64,000 nt of DNA, from assembly GCA_011109175.1 (NCBI GenBank), contig RDEW01000011.1, forward strand, positions 1,304,772 to 1,368,771. Reading direction: 5' to 3'. Each line of letters begins with the position of its first letter. The first letter of the stretch is position 1. The notes below the pieces were generated by a model. The model was given only the letters and a program-made list of their open reading frames with translations. It did not search any database and was not told the DNA's origin. Shown here one piece after another: positions 13,086 to 25,054 of the stretch. The DNA comes from Dicyema japonicum. Taxonomy: Eukaryota; Dicyemida; Rhombozoa; Dicyemidae. A program made the translations under genes and the position numbers.

Positions 13086-13809
13086 TAATTGCTAAATCGT
13101 GGTTATTATTCCTTGAATTTAATTAAATCAAATTTTAATATCAGATTTATGTGGTTAAGTAAATTTAACAAAAATGAAAATTAACAGTACAATACCATTA
13201 TTGGCTATAAACTTAATTGAATAAAATTTAAAAAAACATTAGTCAATTTATTCTAAATTTTAAATTAAAACCATTTAAAAACTGCTCAATGCGGCTCCTG
13301 AAGACTTTTGTTTATTTTCATTTTTAAATTACTTATCCTGTCCCCATATTTTTTACAACTTTGTCGTAAAATAAAAAAGAGGAAATTCAATTTTTATCAA
13401 CGTTAATAGAATTGTGATGCCTACGATTTTAAAAAAATATAATATTGAAAGGCGTTGCCATTCATAAATGACAGATACCTCAGCGACTTATTTAAACTTT
13501 CATCTACCAATATGATGGTTTGCTTAAATCAGTTCCACAAGTTAGTTAAAATAGAAATGAATTCATCTCCGGACAATAATCCCGTGGCTCTGTTAGGTGA
13601 TCATACTTTAAGAGTCTTCTTTATATTACAACAAAACAAATCGATCTCAGAATTTTATTGATCTTGAAATTTGATTTAATTCATGATTAGGATTAACTCA
13701 TTTACTTTTTCTCATCACCTAAAATATCTTGTTTTCTCAAAATGTCGAGTCTTAGGCAGATCAGCTATCTTTATGGCAATTATAGAAACCACACATGACG
13801 TAGTTAAAT
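13086..13809. other. AT-rich intergenic with one unassigned frame
   Basis: A 68-codon plus-strand frame (13455-13661; begins MPFINDRYLSDLFKL) is unrecognised and not called as a gene. Nothing else is seen. Confidence 0.35.
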
Positions 13810-13965
13810 ATACTTTTTTATTTTTTTATTTAACACCCAAGACCACGGTAAAACCAAACTAATTATCACGTGATCCCGATGCGTTCCACCAAAATCCTCA
13901 TCCTTTCCCGGTGCTTCTCTCTCGTGCCCACACAAGCTCACTGGGCGGCTGACTGTATTTGTAGG
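13810..13965 (-). repeat. LINE 3' end
   Basis: On the minus strand this reads ATCGGGATCACGTGATAATT, then TTAGTTTGG and TGGTCTTGGGTGTTAAATAA. It is the shared 3' tail seen at 24375, 28570 and 25850. No coding sequence remains beyond a few C-terminal codons. Confidence 0.6.
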
Positions 13966-14110
13966 GTAAAATATCTTAACCTGATTATTGCTTAACGGTT
14001 AAATATACTTAACGAGTGAGATGTTTTATTACGAAAAAGAATATTTTTATTAATAATAAAATATTAATAAAATAAACTTTTTAATTTAAATAATTAAAAT
14101 TAATTGTCAT

Positions 14111-15570
14111 ATGGACGAGGAAATCCGACTACTGCAAAGTCAGTCATTAAACCAAAGATATGAGAATCCAACAAGAACCTCGTTAGTTTTACCAAAGTCA
14201 GTTTAGGGACATGAGAATATTCTTAAACATGGTCAAGTCTATGATTGGATCTGGTATAATGGCTGCTCCCTACATGGCCAATAGAGCAGGAATAGCCGTA
14301 TTTTGTGTGTTTGATTAATTAGATTGCCATGCCAGTCGTAGCTCTGTTGTGCATTATAAATTCTTACCAGGTAAAAACGCTCATATATTGTTATTCCACG
14401 TTTGTCAAAAATTGGGTTGTTCCCATCTTGAATTGGGGGATTTGGTCTATTTTTCATTCCAGAATTCAAAGTCTCCTTTTAAGTCCTTTGGAAGTTTTGC
14501 GAGATTGGCAACTAATTCTATAATATTTTTGTTCCAAATTGGCTCAAATTCAGTTTATATCATTTTTATTGGGTCCACCATCAGTCAGGTAGTCCTTAAT
14601 ATTATTATAGATTATTAACCAATTTCACCCCAATGGTTTATCCCTCAATGTTTACTTTATTTCGTCACTTGTTTTCTCATGGTCTTCATTTTTATCCACA
14701 AATTGGAATTTCTCTCTTATTTCTCCCTTTTCGCTAATATTTGCTCATTAATCGGCATTATCCTCGTCTTTTATTTCTCCAGTGTTGGTATTAGTGAGTT
14801 TGCCACACTCAAACTTGTCGGGGACTTTAGAGGATTTGCCATTTTTACCGGAGCGGCGGTTTACGCGATCGAAGGAATAACGTTGGTCCTCCCTTTATAT
14901 TCTGACATGGAAAGGAAACACTATTTCATGGGAATATACAATTTATGTATCTCCCTTCAGGTCATTGTCACGTGGGGACTTCAAATTCTGGGGACTATGA
15001 GATTTGGGGATCAATTGTGCGGCCTTATAGCTTTGAACCTCCCCTTAACTGACACGTAACCCTTGTTTTCTCATTTTTAGTCTATCGCTGTCTACACGTG
15101 CTATGTTTATGTGCAGTGTGTTCGTTTCCTATGGACTGCAGTTTTATATTTTGATAAGATTGGTTATTGTGGAGATGTACCGATCTCCCTTTTGGATGGG
15201 AGTGATAACACGTGTTGGAGACTACAAGTTTGAGACTTTGGTCCGTCTTTTGGTGATGTTGATAGCACGTTGTTGATGGGTTATTTTAGTGGGGACTTCA
15301 ATCGGGATACCATACCTTTCGATGATGATGTCTGTGTTTGGAGCATTCTGTGGGATCTCTTTGGGGTTGATTCTACCGGCCATTATCGAGTTGATGACTT
15401 TTCACGGGGAATATGAACATTTTGGGATTTTCAGGTGGAAAGCTGTGCTGAACTATGTGGTCATCATTGGAGGGGTTGTTATTACTGTTATGGCTTTGTA
15501 CGCTTCAACTTTAGAGTTGCTCGAAGCCTTTCATGGTCATCCCCCAACTCCTGACTCATGTAGAAGCTAA
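14111..15570 (+). CDS. SLC36: SLC36-like proton/amino acid transporter
   Basis: An integral membrane amino acid transporter of the AAAP superfamily; the conceptual protein is about 450 aa, with SLC36A1 about 476 aa. The sequence shows an early helix VKSMIGSGIMAAPYMANRAG, the HLELGDLVYFSF loop, FLSYFSLFANICSLIGI, GAAVYAIEGITLVLPL, the LNLPLTDT segment, FVSYGLQFYILIRL and GLILPAIIELMTF. Introns that keep the frame are 14186-14201 (16 nt; a 20-nt alternative starts at 14182), 14298-14322, 14589-14610, 15056-15080 and 15269-15289. Two single-base deficits, at the A run 14373-14377 and the C run 14628-14631, break the frame; adding one base at each makes the coding length a multiple of three. A polyadenylation-type AATAAA lies just after the stop. 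The substrate cannot be read from the sequence. Confidence 0.85.
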
Positions 15571-16094
15571 AATGTTTTTGCTTTTTTAAATAAATCTTAT
15601 TAAATCTTTATAATTTATAAGTGAAATGGTTAACACTAAATTTTAAGTAGCAGTAAATATCATGCTAAGACCAAACAGTGGGATGAATGCTCTTTTCGGT
15701 GTCTTCATTGGCATTTCTTAGTCTAACTTGTAGTTATTTGATACAATTATCTCTTAACCTCTGAGTATTGATAGGAAACTGTGGTTAATTAAAATGATAA
15801 TTATATTTTTATTAAGAGACTCATGACGATTTTTGATGTTGTGGTGGAAACTATTTAAAGAGGAGCCCACATTTTTATAATTGTAAGAGATATCTAAGTC
15901 ATGATAAAATACAATTTGTTCAGCTTTATTATTATGAAATAGGTTTCTTCTGCCTACTTTATTAATTGACCGATATTCATTAGTACATTTTTATTCACCC
16001 CCGGTCCCTTCGAGTGAAAGAAACCGCTGACAAAAACGTTGCAGCCAAGAGCTGACAGTCCCAGAGATCCGACAGGTATGTTTGGTCCTGTAGA
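15571..16094. other. Intergenic
   Basis: 3' flank of the SLC36-like gene. Nothing recognised. Confidence 0.4.
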
Positions 16095-16275
16095 GAACTA
16101 GGAGGTGGACCCACTCCATTTTTATTTAACAACATCTCGAGTTTCCAGTTGAGGTATACCATCAAGGCATACGAGGAGTCTGGATGGGGAAGAGAAAATG
16201 GTTCTTTTTGGTGTTATTCGAAACTAAGCGCCACCACAAAAGGTGAACCACATGACGCCACTCTAACATTTTTTT
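16095..16275 (-). repeat. LINE 5'-leader fragment
   Basis: Read on the minus strand it begins with AGTGGCGTCATGTGGTTCAC and continues into a segment like the leader of the LINE at 46651-49325. The same block occurs at 38030-38150(-). It appears to be an isolated 5' end without coding sequence. Confidence 0.5.
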
Positions 16276-17460
16276 ATGAAAGCGTCGTTAAAATTTAAAA
16301 CTATCAATCATTTTTATTTTAATAAAAAATAATAATTAACATTTTCAAGTCAACTTATCCATCTGGACAGAATTATTCAATTATTTTTGAAGATCAACGT
16401 CTCATTTTTGGGCAACAGTTTAGAAGATGTAGAAGAAAATATCTTCAATACTTGTAGCTAATATCAACAATAATTGGATCGCAAAATATTTTATCTTACA
16501 GATAATCGATGAGTTAGCATCATCATCTTCCCGAAGATAACACCCTCAAACAATGCAAGAGAATATCAGATTCTACAAAGGACTTAGTAACTATTTCACT
16601 CAAAGAGTCACTAGATAAGAAAATATTTATACCAATTGGCAACAAATTATGTTAACTTTATTTCTTAAAAGAGTGATTAAGCAATTGGATTTGTGACTTA
16701 TGCTGTTACTACTAGAATTCCTTAAGAAACAAAGTGACTTCATCAGAGCTGTCTACCAACAGCTCTGGGATGAATCGACTGAAAGACATAAAACCGTTAA
16801 AACATTTCAACAGGGAAATATTAAAGCGACCAATATTCGGAGATCCTGCTCCCCTCTTGAGAGCTGTCGGTTGTTCTGAGACTATTCTCCTTTTGTCTAA
16901 TCGTCAATTACTCTCCAAATTGAGTCTTCAGCTCCGACACATGTTTACAGCCGAGCATTTAATATGAGATTGAGACTATTAGATAGATAGCATCACCTAT
17001 TGAGATTCGAGGTAACAGAAATGATACATTTTTCACCACAAAAAAAAACACAATATTTATTGCACCGCGATCGGTTAGAAAAAATAATGTCTTCAGCAAG
17101 TGATCCTAAAACTACAAGTAAGAGGTCGAATCTCGAACCTCTCTCCATAACGAGATCGGAATCTTCTAGTTGTTTTTTGATTTGATAAGGGTTTTGTAAA
17201 GGAGGCTGATTGGTAGATTAACAGCCCTCTCAAATTTTCATAGTTGGTCGAGTAGAAGTGCTCTAAAGGCCATAGACTCGGAATTAGGACCTACGACTCC
17301 ATTGGTATATTCATTGATTGAAATTGCGCAGAAAAATATTTATTGATGTAACATATTAAATTGAGTCACTATGAAATTAAATATTTTAATAATAATTTAG
17401 AATTTAAATAATTTAGATATTGTACAAATGCATTTCTTGTAGTCAGTTATTTTATGGGAA
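16276..17460. other. Intergenic, unassigned frames
   Basis: Short open frames at 16734-16967 and 17000-17185 have no recognisable motif. A readable stretch in another frame (DFIRAVYQQLWDESTERHK, about 16730-16790) might be a transposon remnant. No gene is called. Confidence 0.35.
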
Positions 17461-17467
17461 TATGGGA

Positions 17468-18805
17468 ATGAATAATGATATCAAGACTGATCTGCCAATT
17501 ATCTCTAATGTCAAAGAAGCCAAGACTTTCCACTCAAAGTATGAGATTAAGAACGTCCTGGGATAGTCTGTTTATATTTAACCTCAACAGCGGTGCCAGC
17601 AGCAGTGTGATCCGAGTTATCGAACGTCAAAATGGGGTGCAATTCGCAGCCAAGATCATCGATCTTAATATCGCACGTGACAGTGAAGAAGAGACTGAAT
17701 TTTACCGCAAAGCCGCATTTTCCGAGATAAATTTGCTCAAAAAATGCAAGGGAGTCCCTGAAATCAGTATATCAGCCACATGACTTTTAGTTCAACTCCA
17801 CGACTTTTTCGAGTCAGAGACCTACGCCTTTCTGGTTCTACAGCTGTAATTTTACTGCAAAAATTAGTTTTTAGGTGTCCCGGTGGGGAGCTCTTTGATC
17901 TTCAGACGAAGCACGTGACCTTTTCCGAAAAGAAAACCAGGTTGATTTTATTCTGGAAAAAATAGGGGTTTTATGGAACAGATACTCAGAGGAGTTGAGT
18001 TTCTCCACTCTATCGACATCGTCCACCTGGACCTCAAACTCGAAAACATTCTCTTAACTGCGGACCTCAAAATTGTCATTTCTGACTTTGGATTTGCCCA
18101 GATTCTAAGAAAACACGAAAAGATTTACAAAATCTGTGGAACTGTTCTATACATGGCACCGGAATTAGTCCGCTGTTCGACAGATCAAGATACTCCGGGA
18201 TATGGCCGAGAGGTCGACGTCTGGGCCTGTGGGATCATTTGTTTCACACTGTATTTGCCTATCTAGAATTATAGATTGTTTGGACAGGCTCCGTTCACTA
18301 CGGAAGCGAGAAGCATGGAGACTCCACCGAAACGAACCAGGCGGTACCGGCAAAACCCACAAATCAACATAATCGGAGGATTCTTGATGTGGATTACGAG
18401 TTTCCGTCGCATTCCGGAGTCAGTGAGACAGCTTGTGACTTTGTACATGAAATCCATGAATTTAGATTCGAAGACTGTTGGAGGGTGATCCCAGTAAGCG
18501 AACAGTAGCCACAAATGCTTTGGCCCATCCCTTTATATCGACGAAATGCGTTGTAAATCATCACATTTCGTGTTTTAAAGTATTGTCGTTTTTAACAGTA
18601 GAAATGCGGGATTGTGGTGGTAGCTGTTAATAGGTTTCGTAGTTTCCTGTCAATGAGGACGACACATTCATGTCTGACTGATGACCCCTATGGGACTAGA
18701 TTACTGAGGGGAATCATCAATAATGCTTCTTCGGTGGTGTACCGGCATTGGGTTAAGATTGGGGACGAACAGAGTCCTGCTACTCTGTTTAGTAATACTC
18801 ATTGA
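17468..18805 (+). CDS. PHKG: Phosphorylase b kinase gamma catalytic subunit
   Basis: A Ser/Thr kinase expected to activate glycogen phosphorylase. Joining nine exons gives exactly 376 codons with no correction (PHKG1 is about 387 aa). Features: glycine loop LGYGASSS (31-38), ATP lysine in FAAKI (K54), helix-C glutamate E79, catalytic VHLDLKLEN (151-159), DFG at 172-174, MAPE at 195-198, TPGYGREVDVWACG, and a C-terminal calmodulin-binding-type region DDPYGTRLLRG...YRHWVKIG that matches PHKG specifically. Introns: 17566-17590, 17767-17790, 17846-17874, 17941-17965, 18251-18274, 18344-18378, 18443-18465, 18580-18601 (25, 24, 29, 25, 24, 35, 23, 22 nt). The conserved HRD arginine is Leu153 and the following KPEN proline is Leu157, which is unusual. 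The start at 17468 is the first ATG opening into the kinase frame. Confidence 0.93.
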
Positions 18806-20341
18806 TATATTTTATATATCTTCCTTTCACATTTTTTAGGTTTTAAGATTTTAGCTTCTGTTGGTTGTAATAGGGTTGGTTTAATCCATTTGCTAGTTTA
18901 TAGCTATGCTACAGTGGTGATTGGCCTTTTTGTGATTTTTGCCGGTCTCATTTAACAGATAAAACTTAGGGACTCTGACATGTCTGATTAGGAATGTGAT
19001 TGGTGGAAACGTAGTAAAGTATTAATATATTTGCCACACCCTTTGAACTATTTATGAGGTTTGTGGTCATTTATGTCTAATTAGGGAATATCCATTTCAG
19101 AACTTTTTGACCAGTCACTTTGGTGGGAAAATGACGTCAGGAAACCCTATAATTAACAATCTCCTGTAAATAGGCGAACTCTTTTTTAGATTTTTCTCAA
19201 CATGTCTATTTTTCAAAGGATTCTCGTGCATACGTGCGGATTGCACAAATGTTTCAAACGATAAAGGTGTGCTAAGTGCAGGACATAATTTCCTTCATCA
19301 ACAGGAGGGACTCTAGTAACACCCACTTGAAGCTTATATAACTCAACATATGCTGCCGTGAATTTATACATCCCCCATCCATCTAGTTGTTTCTAAGGCT
19401 TTTTTCCATCAGAAATTTAATTGTTTTTGAAAACTCCAACGAAAAGATCTCTACAACTCTCCTGCGATAGTTAAGATTCAAGAGGTCACAACGGAATTGG
19501 AAAACCTCCTATACCTGAGTGATTCACATTCATACACAAGAACAGCTTTACGCCTAGGAAATCAAAATACCTATCCAGATCTCACTTGATGTTCTTCTGA
19601 ACTTTCATCCTTGACCTCATAAATGATCTCCATCAAATCACACCCTTTGTATATCAAAATATCCCACTCGAGACAATGCTAAAAAAAGACTTTTTTCAAT
19701 TACAAACCAAGGATGGGTGAATTTAAAAAAAAGGAATCGGAGAGTTTAATGTTAAATCTAAAGTGAAGAAAAGTTTTTTCTGTGACGAAAACCGCAAAAA
19801 TATTTGGGGTTATTTATGGCTAATCTCTTTGTTTTCGTCTCACGTAAACCTTATTATCTGAAGGCCAAACACTTTCTGTGCTATTTCTGGAGTCAAATTG
19901 AGATATAAAATACCCTTAAACTTACATTCAAACAATTCTTAACTCTGATAATCCTACCTGAATTCACAAAAAAAATTAGTGATGACTTTTCGAAAAACGT
20001 TAGTGATGACTTTTCGTTAGAAAGAATGATGAGATATTTTGTCCATCCAAGAAGATATTTGTCAATATGTTCTTGCTGGAGGACGGATACGTCTCGGTCG
20101 CGTGAGGAAATTATCCCTCAAAGGACCAACTGATATTCAAATCTTATTGGTATTGACCCGGATAGATGAAATTTCCATATGAGGATCCTCAGATATGAGA
20201 GATTTAATGTGCACAAGAATAAGAAAACCACTCCCATCTGAGCTGGAGGCGCAGTCTGAACATAATACAGAATAGTCCTTGAAGTATGAAGTCTTAGTTT
20301 TCGATGCTTTTTGGAAAATGGCAATGTCCACACGATGATTG
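18806..20341. other. Intergenic with LINE RT remnant
   Basis: At about 19500-19900(+), scattered RT-like pieces are visible (TALRLGNQNTYPDL, MGEFKKKESESLML, KTAKIFGVIYG), so a very old LINE is likely. A 17-bp direct duplication (TTAGTGATGACTTTTCG) occurs at about 19975-20015. No host gene recognised. Confidence 0.4.
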
Positions 20342-20349
20342 TGCTAGAA

Positions 20350-21328
20350 CAGTGTTTCTCAACCTGGGCGTTGGGATTTTTAATTTTGGGCGGTGAAATT
20401 CTCAATTTGGGTGGTGAGATTTTTATTGCCTAATAAGCAATATTACTTTGTCAAACGAAGCAATGGAACCTCAAGACCATTACACATTGCGAAGCAAGCA
20501 TTTTCTAGACTTGACAAACCTATCGAATACTTTGAAAAACTAGGGAGAACTATTTCAACACTCTTAGTTAGTATTTTAGTTAATTTTATAAAAATTAGAA
20601 ACCCCTATAAAAAATCTTAATTTGTCACAAAAACAGACCGTTCCTATATGATTCGAGAGTCAGTGATTGTTCCATTACTGAAATTGATATTACCGGATGT
20701 TGTGGGTCTCATCAGAAATCATGAAAAATTCCACTCCATCCGTCGAAGAATTGACGAAATCAAAATAAATATTGAGTTTGGGTTTTTTCTAAGCTTAATG
20801 AGGCTAGTAGGAATTAAGACTACCTTTAGGAATATTCGATCTCACAAGGCGATCATGTAACAATTAAGGATGCTTAAATAATAATAAAATATTTTATGGA
20901 TAAATTGACTTTATTGAAAATCAAATTTGTCAGTTTCCTGAAGTTTGAAATTTATACATCACACTTATCGTCACTCATAACTGAACTTTTTCATGATTAA
21001 TTTTAATATTCCTCGTGGATGGTTGATCCATTCAAATCTATGGATCCGAATTGAGAGATTAATTAATGGACCTCAAAAATAATACACCTCATGGAATTAA
21101 CTTTCAAATACCTCAGTTTTGACAGAATTCGAAGATTATAGAACAGTTTCCAACATTATGTATTCGATCTCTCAGATAATCTTTCAGCTTCCAACTTCAT
21201 ATCTTTTGAGAGAGGAGTATTCTCAGTTAATTATTTATTGACAAGTGAGCGAAATAAATTGAATTTTTTGAAGAGATGTTCGACTTTATTTAACTCATGG
21301 GCGGCGGAAAAAAGGTTGAGTATCACTG
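20350..21328 (+). mobile_element. hAT transposon with perfect 8-bp target duplication
   Basis: The ends are CAGTGTTTCTCAACCT and AGGTTGAGTATCACTG, inverted repeats matching at 13 of 16 positions. The element is flanked by the perfect direct repeat TGCTAGAA (20342-20349 and 21329-21336), the 8-bp duplication typical of hAT. Inside are degraded transposase segments (about 20640-20800: IRESVIVPLLKLILPDVVG, RRRIDEIK), resembling the region before the RRIDDM motif of hAT/ZBED transposases. At 979 bp with broken frames it is non-autonomous. Confidence 0.85.
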
Positions 21329-21683
21329 TGCTAGAAGTTCTGCATGTCAACACATTTTTTGTAGTCCGTTTATGTTTAACTGGTCAGTTTTTAACTTTCC
21401 CTAAAATGGCATGAATCCAGTGTTAGGTTCAACACCACCAACATGATTAAAGAAATTTGGGAACGGTAGGCATTTTTTCGCTTGTCCTGTAGCTACAACC
21501 AAGCAATCTATCTGGTAGTTGCTTGGTAAGGAGAATAAGTCGGGTCTGTTAGCTACAAATGCCAATTACCCTACAAAGAAATTATTAAAAAGCACTCCCA
21601 AGAAAACATAAAATTAGTTAAGTTTTCCTTGTGCCGTATCATCCTCTCCGTCAGCTTCGATCATGTGTTGCGCACTAGTTCTC

Positions 21684-22030
21684 TTAGTAGTCCAGGTCGT
21701 CCGCCATTTCCATTATAATATCAAATGCTGTCCACAATCTTGTAACGTAGTGAATCAGGTCCTGATGGACTGCAAATCCGAGACCATAATGTCGGCAGGC
21801 CGACGAGAAGATAAAAAGGTGGATTTTCCAAACAGTTCTGTACATTGTATGGTCGATTTTGTTTCTTGTAGACAGCAGAGACGTCATATTTGGTAGATCG
21901 CATACCGGTTTGTGTTTCTTGTAAGGTTGATCAAGTCCTCTACAATTGAAAGATCCCAGAGTGAAGGAGAAGTCGGTAAGAAATACGAATAAGACATAGT
22001 GCAATAGAGGCGTCGTCATCACCTCAACTA
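21684..22030 (-). mobile_element. LINE endonuclease N-terminal fragment
   Basis: The minus-strand frame contains TLGSFNCRGLDQPYKKHKPV (typical APE start: T..NCRGL...K...V) and, further on, RHYGLGFAVHQDLIHYV, a pattern seen early in many LINE endonucleases. The rest of the element is absent, and it abuts the 3' end of the SLC6 gene. Confidence 0.55.
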
Positions 22031-22125
22031 CAAAGAAATACAAATATGTTAATTACCTGACAGACAAAGAATACAATAAAAATTAACAATAAAAATTCCA
22101 TTAAATTTAATTAGTATATTAATAA

Positions 22126-24109
22126 TTAAATTCCATTAATTTGTTGATTTCGATTTTTGACTGATTCCAAAATCTTATCATTAATGAGACTTTTGCATTT
22201 AAACATCAACAAAAATCTCTAAAAATAAAATAAAATGAAAACTTTATAATAATTTGGTTCATCCAATTTGTAGTAGTTGTAAAAGGCAACCAAAACAATT
22301 GGACTAATGACTGTAGCTGTGAGAAGCAACCAACAACTGAGGCCCACGGGGGAAATATGTAATCCCCGTAACTAACAGCATTTGATCCCATCGCATTAAG
22401 GACAAAGATAATCTACAAATCCTGTTAAAGTATTACGAATGCATATGAGGGAGTAATCACCATTGTTACTACTTTAAATAACTTTCCTGAGTCTTTAAAC
22501 CAAGAAATTTTAAATCATTTTGTAATCGTTCGTAACCTAAGATATTTACGTGTGATACCATAAATCCACAGGATTGCGATTTCTTCCAGAAATCCCGTAA
22601 GAATCAGGACCTGACTGATCGGAAAGTAGTTGATAACCTGGAAAACATACATTCCCCCCTAAAGTGAAATAAAATATAACTTTTGTGGTCATTGAAAGTC
22701 CAAAAATAAATGATCCGAAACATACAAGAAAAGTAACGATTTCTTTTTGATATTTCATTTTCACTCGTCCTTCTAAAATATCCTCGATTGAGAGAACACT
22801 CGTTTCGAGAGTAATAAACTGAAATATAACTTTACTAGAAACCGCACTATCGATTCCAATAAAAATCAAAGCAAGAAAAAAGAAAAATGACCAAACGTTT
22901 GCTCCATTCAATTCTGCCAAAGCACGTGGATAGGCGACAAATGCAAGGTTGGGACCTTACGTAGATTGTAAATATAACCAGAATTGGTGACTTTGTTTAT
23001 TGGTACATTCTGGCGATTTGCCATAAATCCAAGAACTGGGAATATCACAAATCCTGAAAGAAGACTGCAGCAGGAGTTCACGATTGAGCACCCGAATTGA
23101 ATCACTAAATAAATAATCTCACTTACAAGAAAATGTTGTGATCAAATTTTGTTGTGAGATGCCAGGGATGTAAGGACCCCTGAAGCGAGAGCATATGAGT
23201 AGAAGATCTGAGCTCCAGCATCGGACCAAACCTAAAGTGACTCCAAATCATACATCCAGACTCCTCAATTGATTAAAATCAGGGGAAAGGTAATATTTTA
23301 TTCCATTAAATGATCCTTCCAGTAAGCAGCTTTTGACTAGTAAAACGAGAATTAAAAAAAATGGAGCCAAAGCAGTGAAATACATAATCTGTTTGAAAAT
23401 ACAAAATCAACTTTTTCCTGATACTTTTATTCCCTTCCAGATTACAAAAAAGCATATAAAAAGAGAAATAAACAGACATGCAGACAATGGACCATTGAGT
23501 CCCCCGACGTCATCAATTGTAGGAGTAAGTTGTAAAACTTTATTTCTATCGTTTATTAGTCACAACAACTGGAAGTATTCATTCACTGGATCAGTGTAAT
23601 AGGATGAATTTTCTACGACGTTTGTAAAGTTGGTCATGCATCGGTTTGTGGACCAAGTCTCATCACAGTACGTCCAAGGTAAAGGATTGATAAACGAGGC
23701 TCCCAGATAATAAAACACCCAGGACATTATAACAACCAGATAGACTCCCAGGTAAAGGTTCACCATCAAAAATCCTAATCCAAGACCTTAAGGATATCAC
23801 TCAGTAAAGTACCTTCCAAAATAGGACAAAACTTCCACGCAATGTAAGCTGATCTTCTCGTGATTTGACCAAGAAAACATTCCAAGTAAAAAGTTGGGAT
23901 TCCACAGATTATGGCAGAGGTGAAATATGCTATCAGAAAAGCACCTAACGGTCTATAAAGTGGATACCGCCTCCATATTTATAGCAAAGGTAAGGAAATC
24001 GCCAGACGTTCCCGTATCCAATGGAAAGTCCCATGGCGCAAATAAGAAAGTCTAATTTTTTAGTCCATGTTTCGTGTTTGACTGTAAGAGTATGATCGTC
24101 CAATTCCAT
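22126..24109 (-). CDS. SLC6: SLC6-family Na+-coupled transporter, 13 exons
   Basis: A 12-TM sodium-dependent neurotransmitter/amino acid symporter of about 568 aa. TM1 is [20 protein letters not shown], followed by [32 protein letters not shown] (extracellular loop), [22 protein letters not shown] (TM6 region), [50 protein letters not shown] and PPWG near the C-terminus. TM1 lacks the aspartate of monoamine carriers, so an amino acid-type substrate is more likely. Twelve introns of 22-26 nt: 23945-23967, 23787-23812, 23546-23569, 23389-23411, 23232-23253, 23105-23126, 22956-22978, 22819-22842, 22659-22680, 22537-22558, 22413-22436, 22219-22242. Frame breaks lie at homopolymers 23412-23416, 23147-23150, 22508-22511 and 22343-22345. 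The start is [13 protein letters not shown] at 24109. Confidence 0.88.
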
Positions 24110-24374
24110 TCATATTTAGCTAATTTCATTCTATTTATAGTCAACATAATTTCGTCAAATAACAATTAAACAAAAAATGCCACATTTTAATTCTTTTATT
24201 CGAAACCACTTTTTTCGTTAGGATGTTGTTGGGACTATCAGAAACCACTATTTATTTATCTAATGTCAAAAAGTTCCCATTTTCAAGAATTGAGGGGTTC
24301 TGGTATATATTTTGTGGTCTGTATTAATATTTCATCATATAAGAAAATATTTTATTTCAATTGCATGAGGTAAT
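24110..24374. other. 5' flank of SLC6 gene
   Basis: A/T-rich; should contain the SLC6 promoter, but no specific element is recognised. Confidence 0.3.
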
Positions 24375-24590
24375 ATTCCATTGTTAAAACCCACATTCCA
24401 TTTCCGTTATACGGCCGTATATGCGCGGGTCCGGAAGAGATAACAAGCTGAAGTCTCTTTTGGAACGTGCCGGGATCCTGTGATTATTTACTTTGATGTT
24501 GCCGTGGTCTTTGGAATTTTTTCATTTTCATTGAGACTCCACTTTACGCTAAGCCATTTTACTTATAGTTCAGCTCTAGAAAGGAGACAA
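24375..24590 (+). repeat. LINE 3' end
   Basis: Contains GCCGGGATCCTGTGATTATT, then GTGGTCTTTGGAATTTTTTC, the same tail as at 28570-28740. Only the last C-terminal codons of the LINE precede it. Confidence 0.55.
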
Positions 24591-24604
24591 ATGAATGCTC
24601 TTCA

Positions 24605-24800
24605 CTTCTTTTTTACTTTTTGTTGCGTGTCAGTCCTTTATAGACTATCCGTCTCGCAGTGAAATATTCACTGATGACGACGTCACTCGTCAAGCCAAAG
24701 CATCATGGAAGCTTCAGCCGGAATGTACAGCAGTGAGGTTCAAACTGCTGACCATAAGGCCTTATTTTCCGGCACTCGTTACACTAGCTAGCCATTTATT
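24605..24800 (-). repeat. tRNA-derived SINE (family 1), diverged
   Basis: Shares with the copies at 4924 and 59806 the order TAGACTATCCGTCTCGCAGT, GATGACGACGTCACTCGTCA, GCATCATGGAAG, then a B-box-like GAGGTTCAAA on the minus strand. Confidence 0.65.
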
Positions 24801-25054
24801 TAATGGAAATTATAATATTTATTAGGAAATCACAAAAAAGATACAATTCCCAATATTTTGAACATAACAACTAAATGAAGGCAATCAAGCATAATATTTT
24901 TGAAAATGAACGATTGAGCGAGGTTACGTAACGTAAAACTCCATTAAATTTGTATTTTCAGTAAAAATATTAATATATTTTAAATTATACGATTTGTCCA
25001 TTAAACACTCAAATAATTAACTCTAATAAAAATACGGAATAAAACCACAATATG

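Noticed and set aside
18251-18266. A 16-nt intron in PHKG.
   Set aside because: The same donor with an acceptor 8 nt further gives a 24-nt intron that keeps the frame and the FTLLFGQAPF segment, making the whole gene divisible by three.
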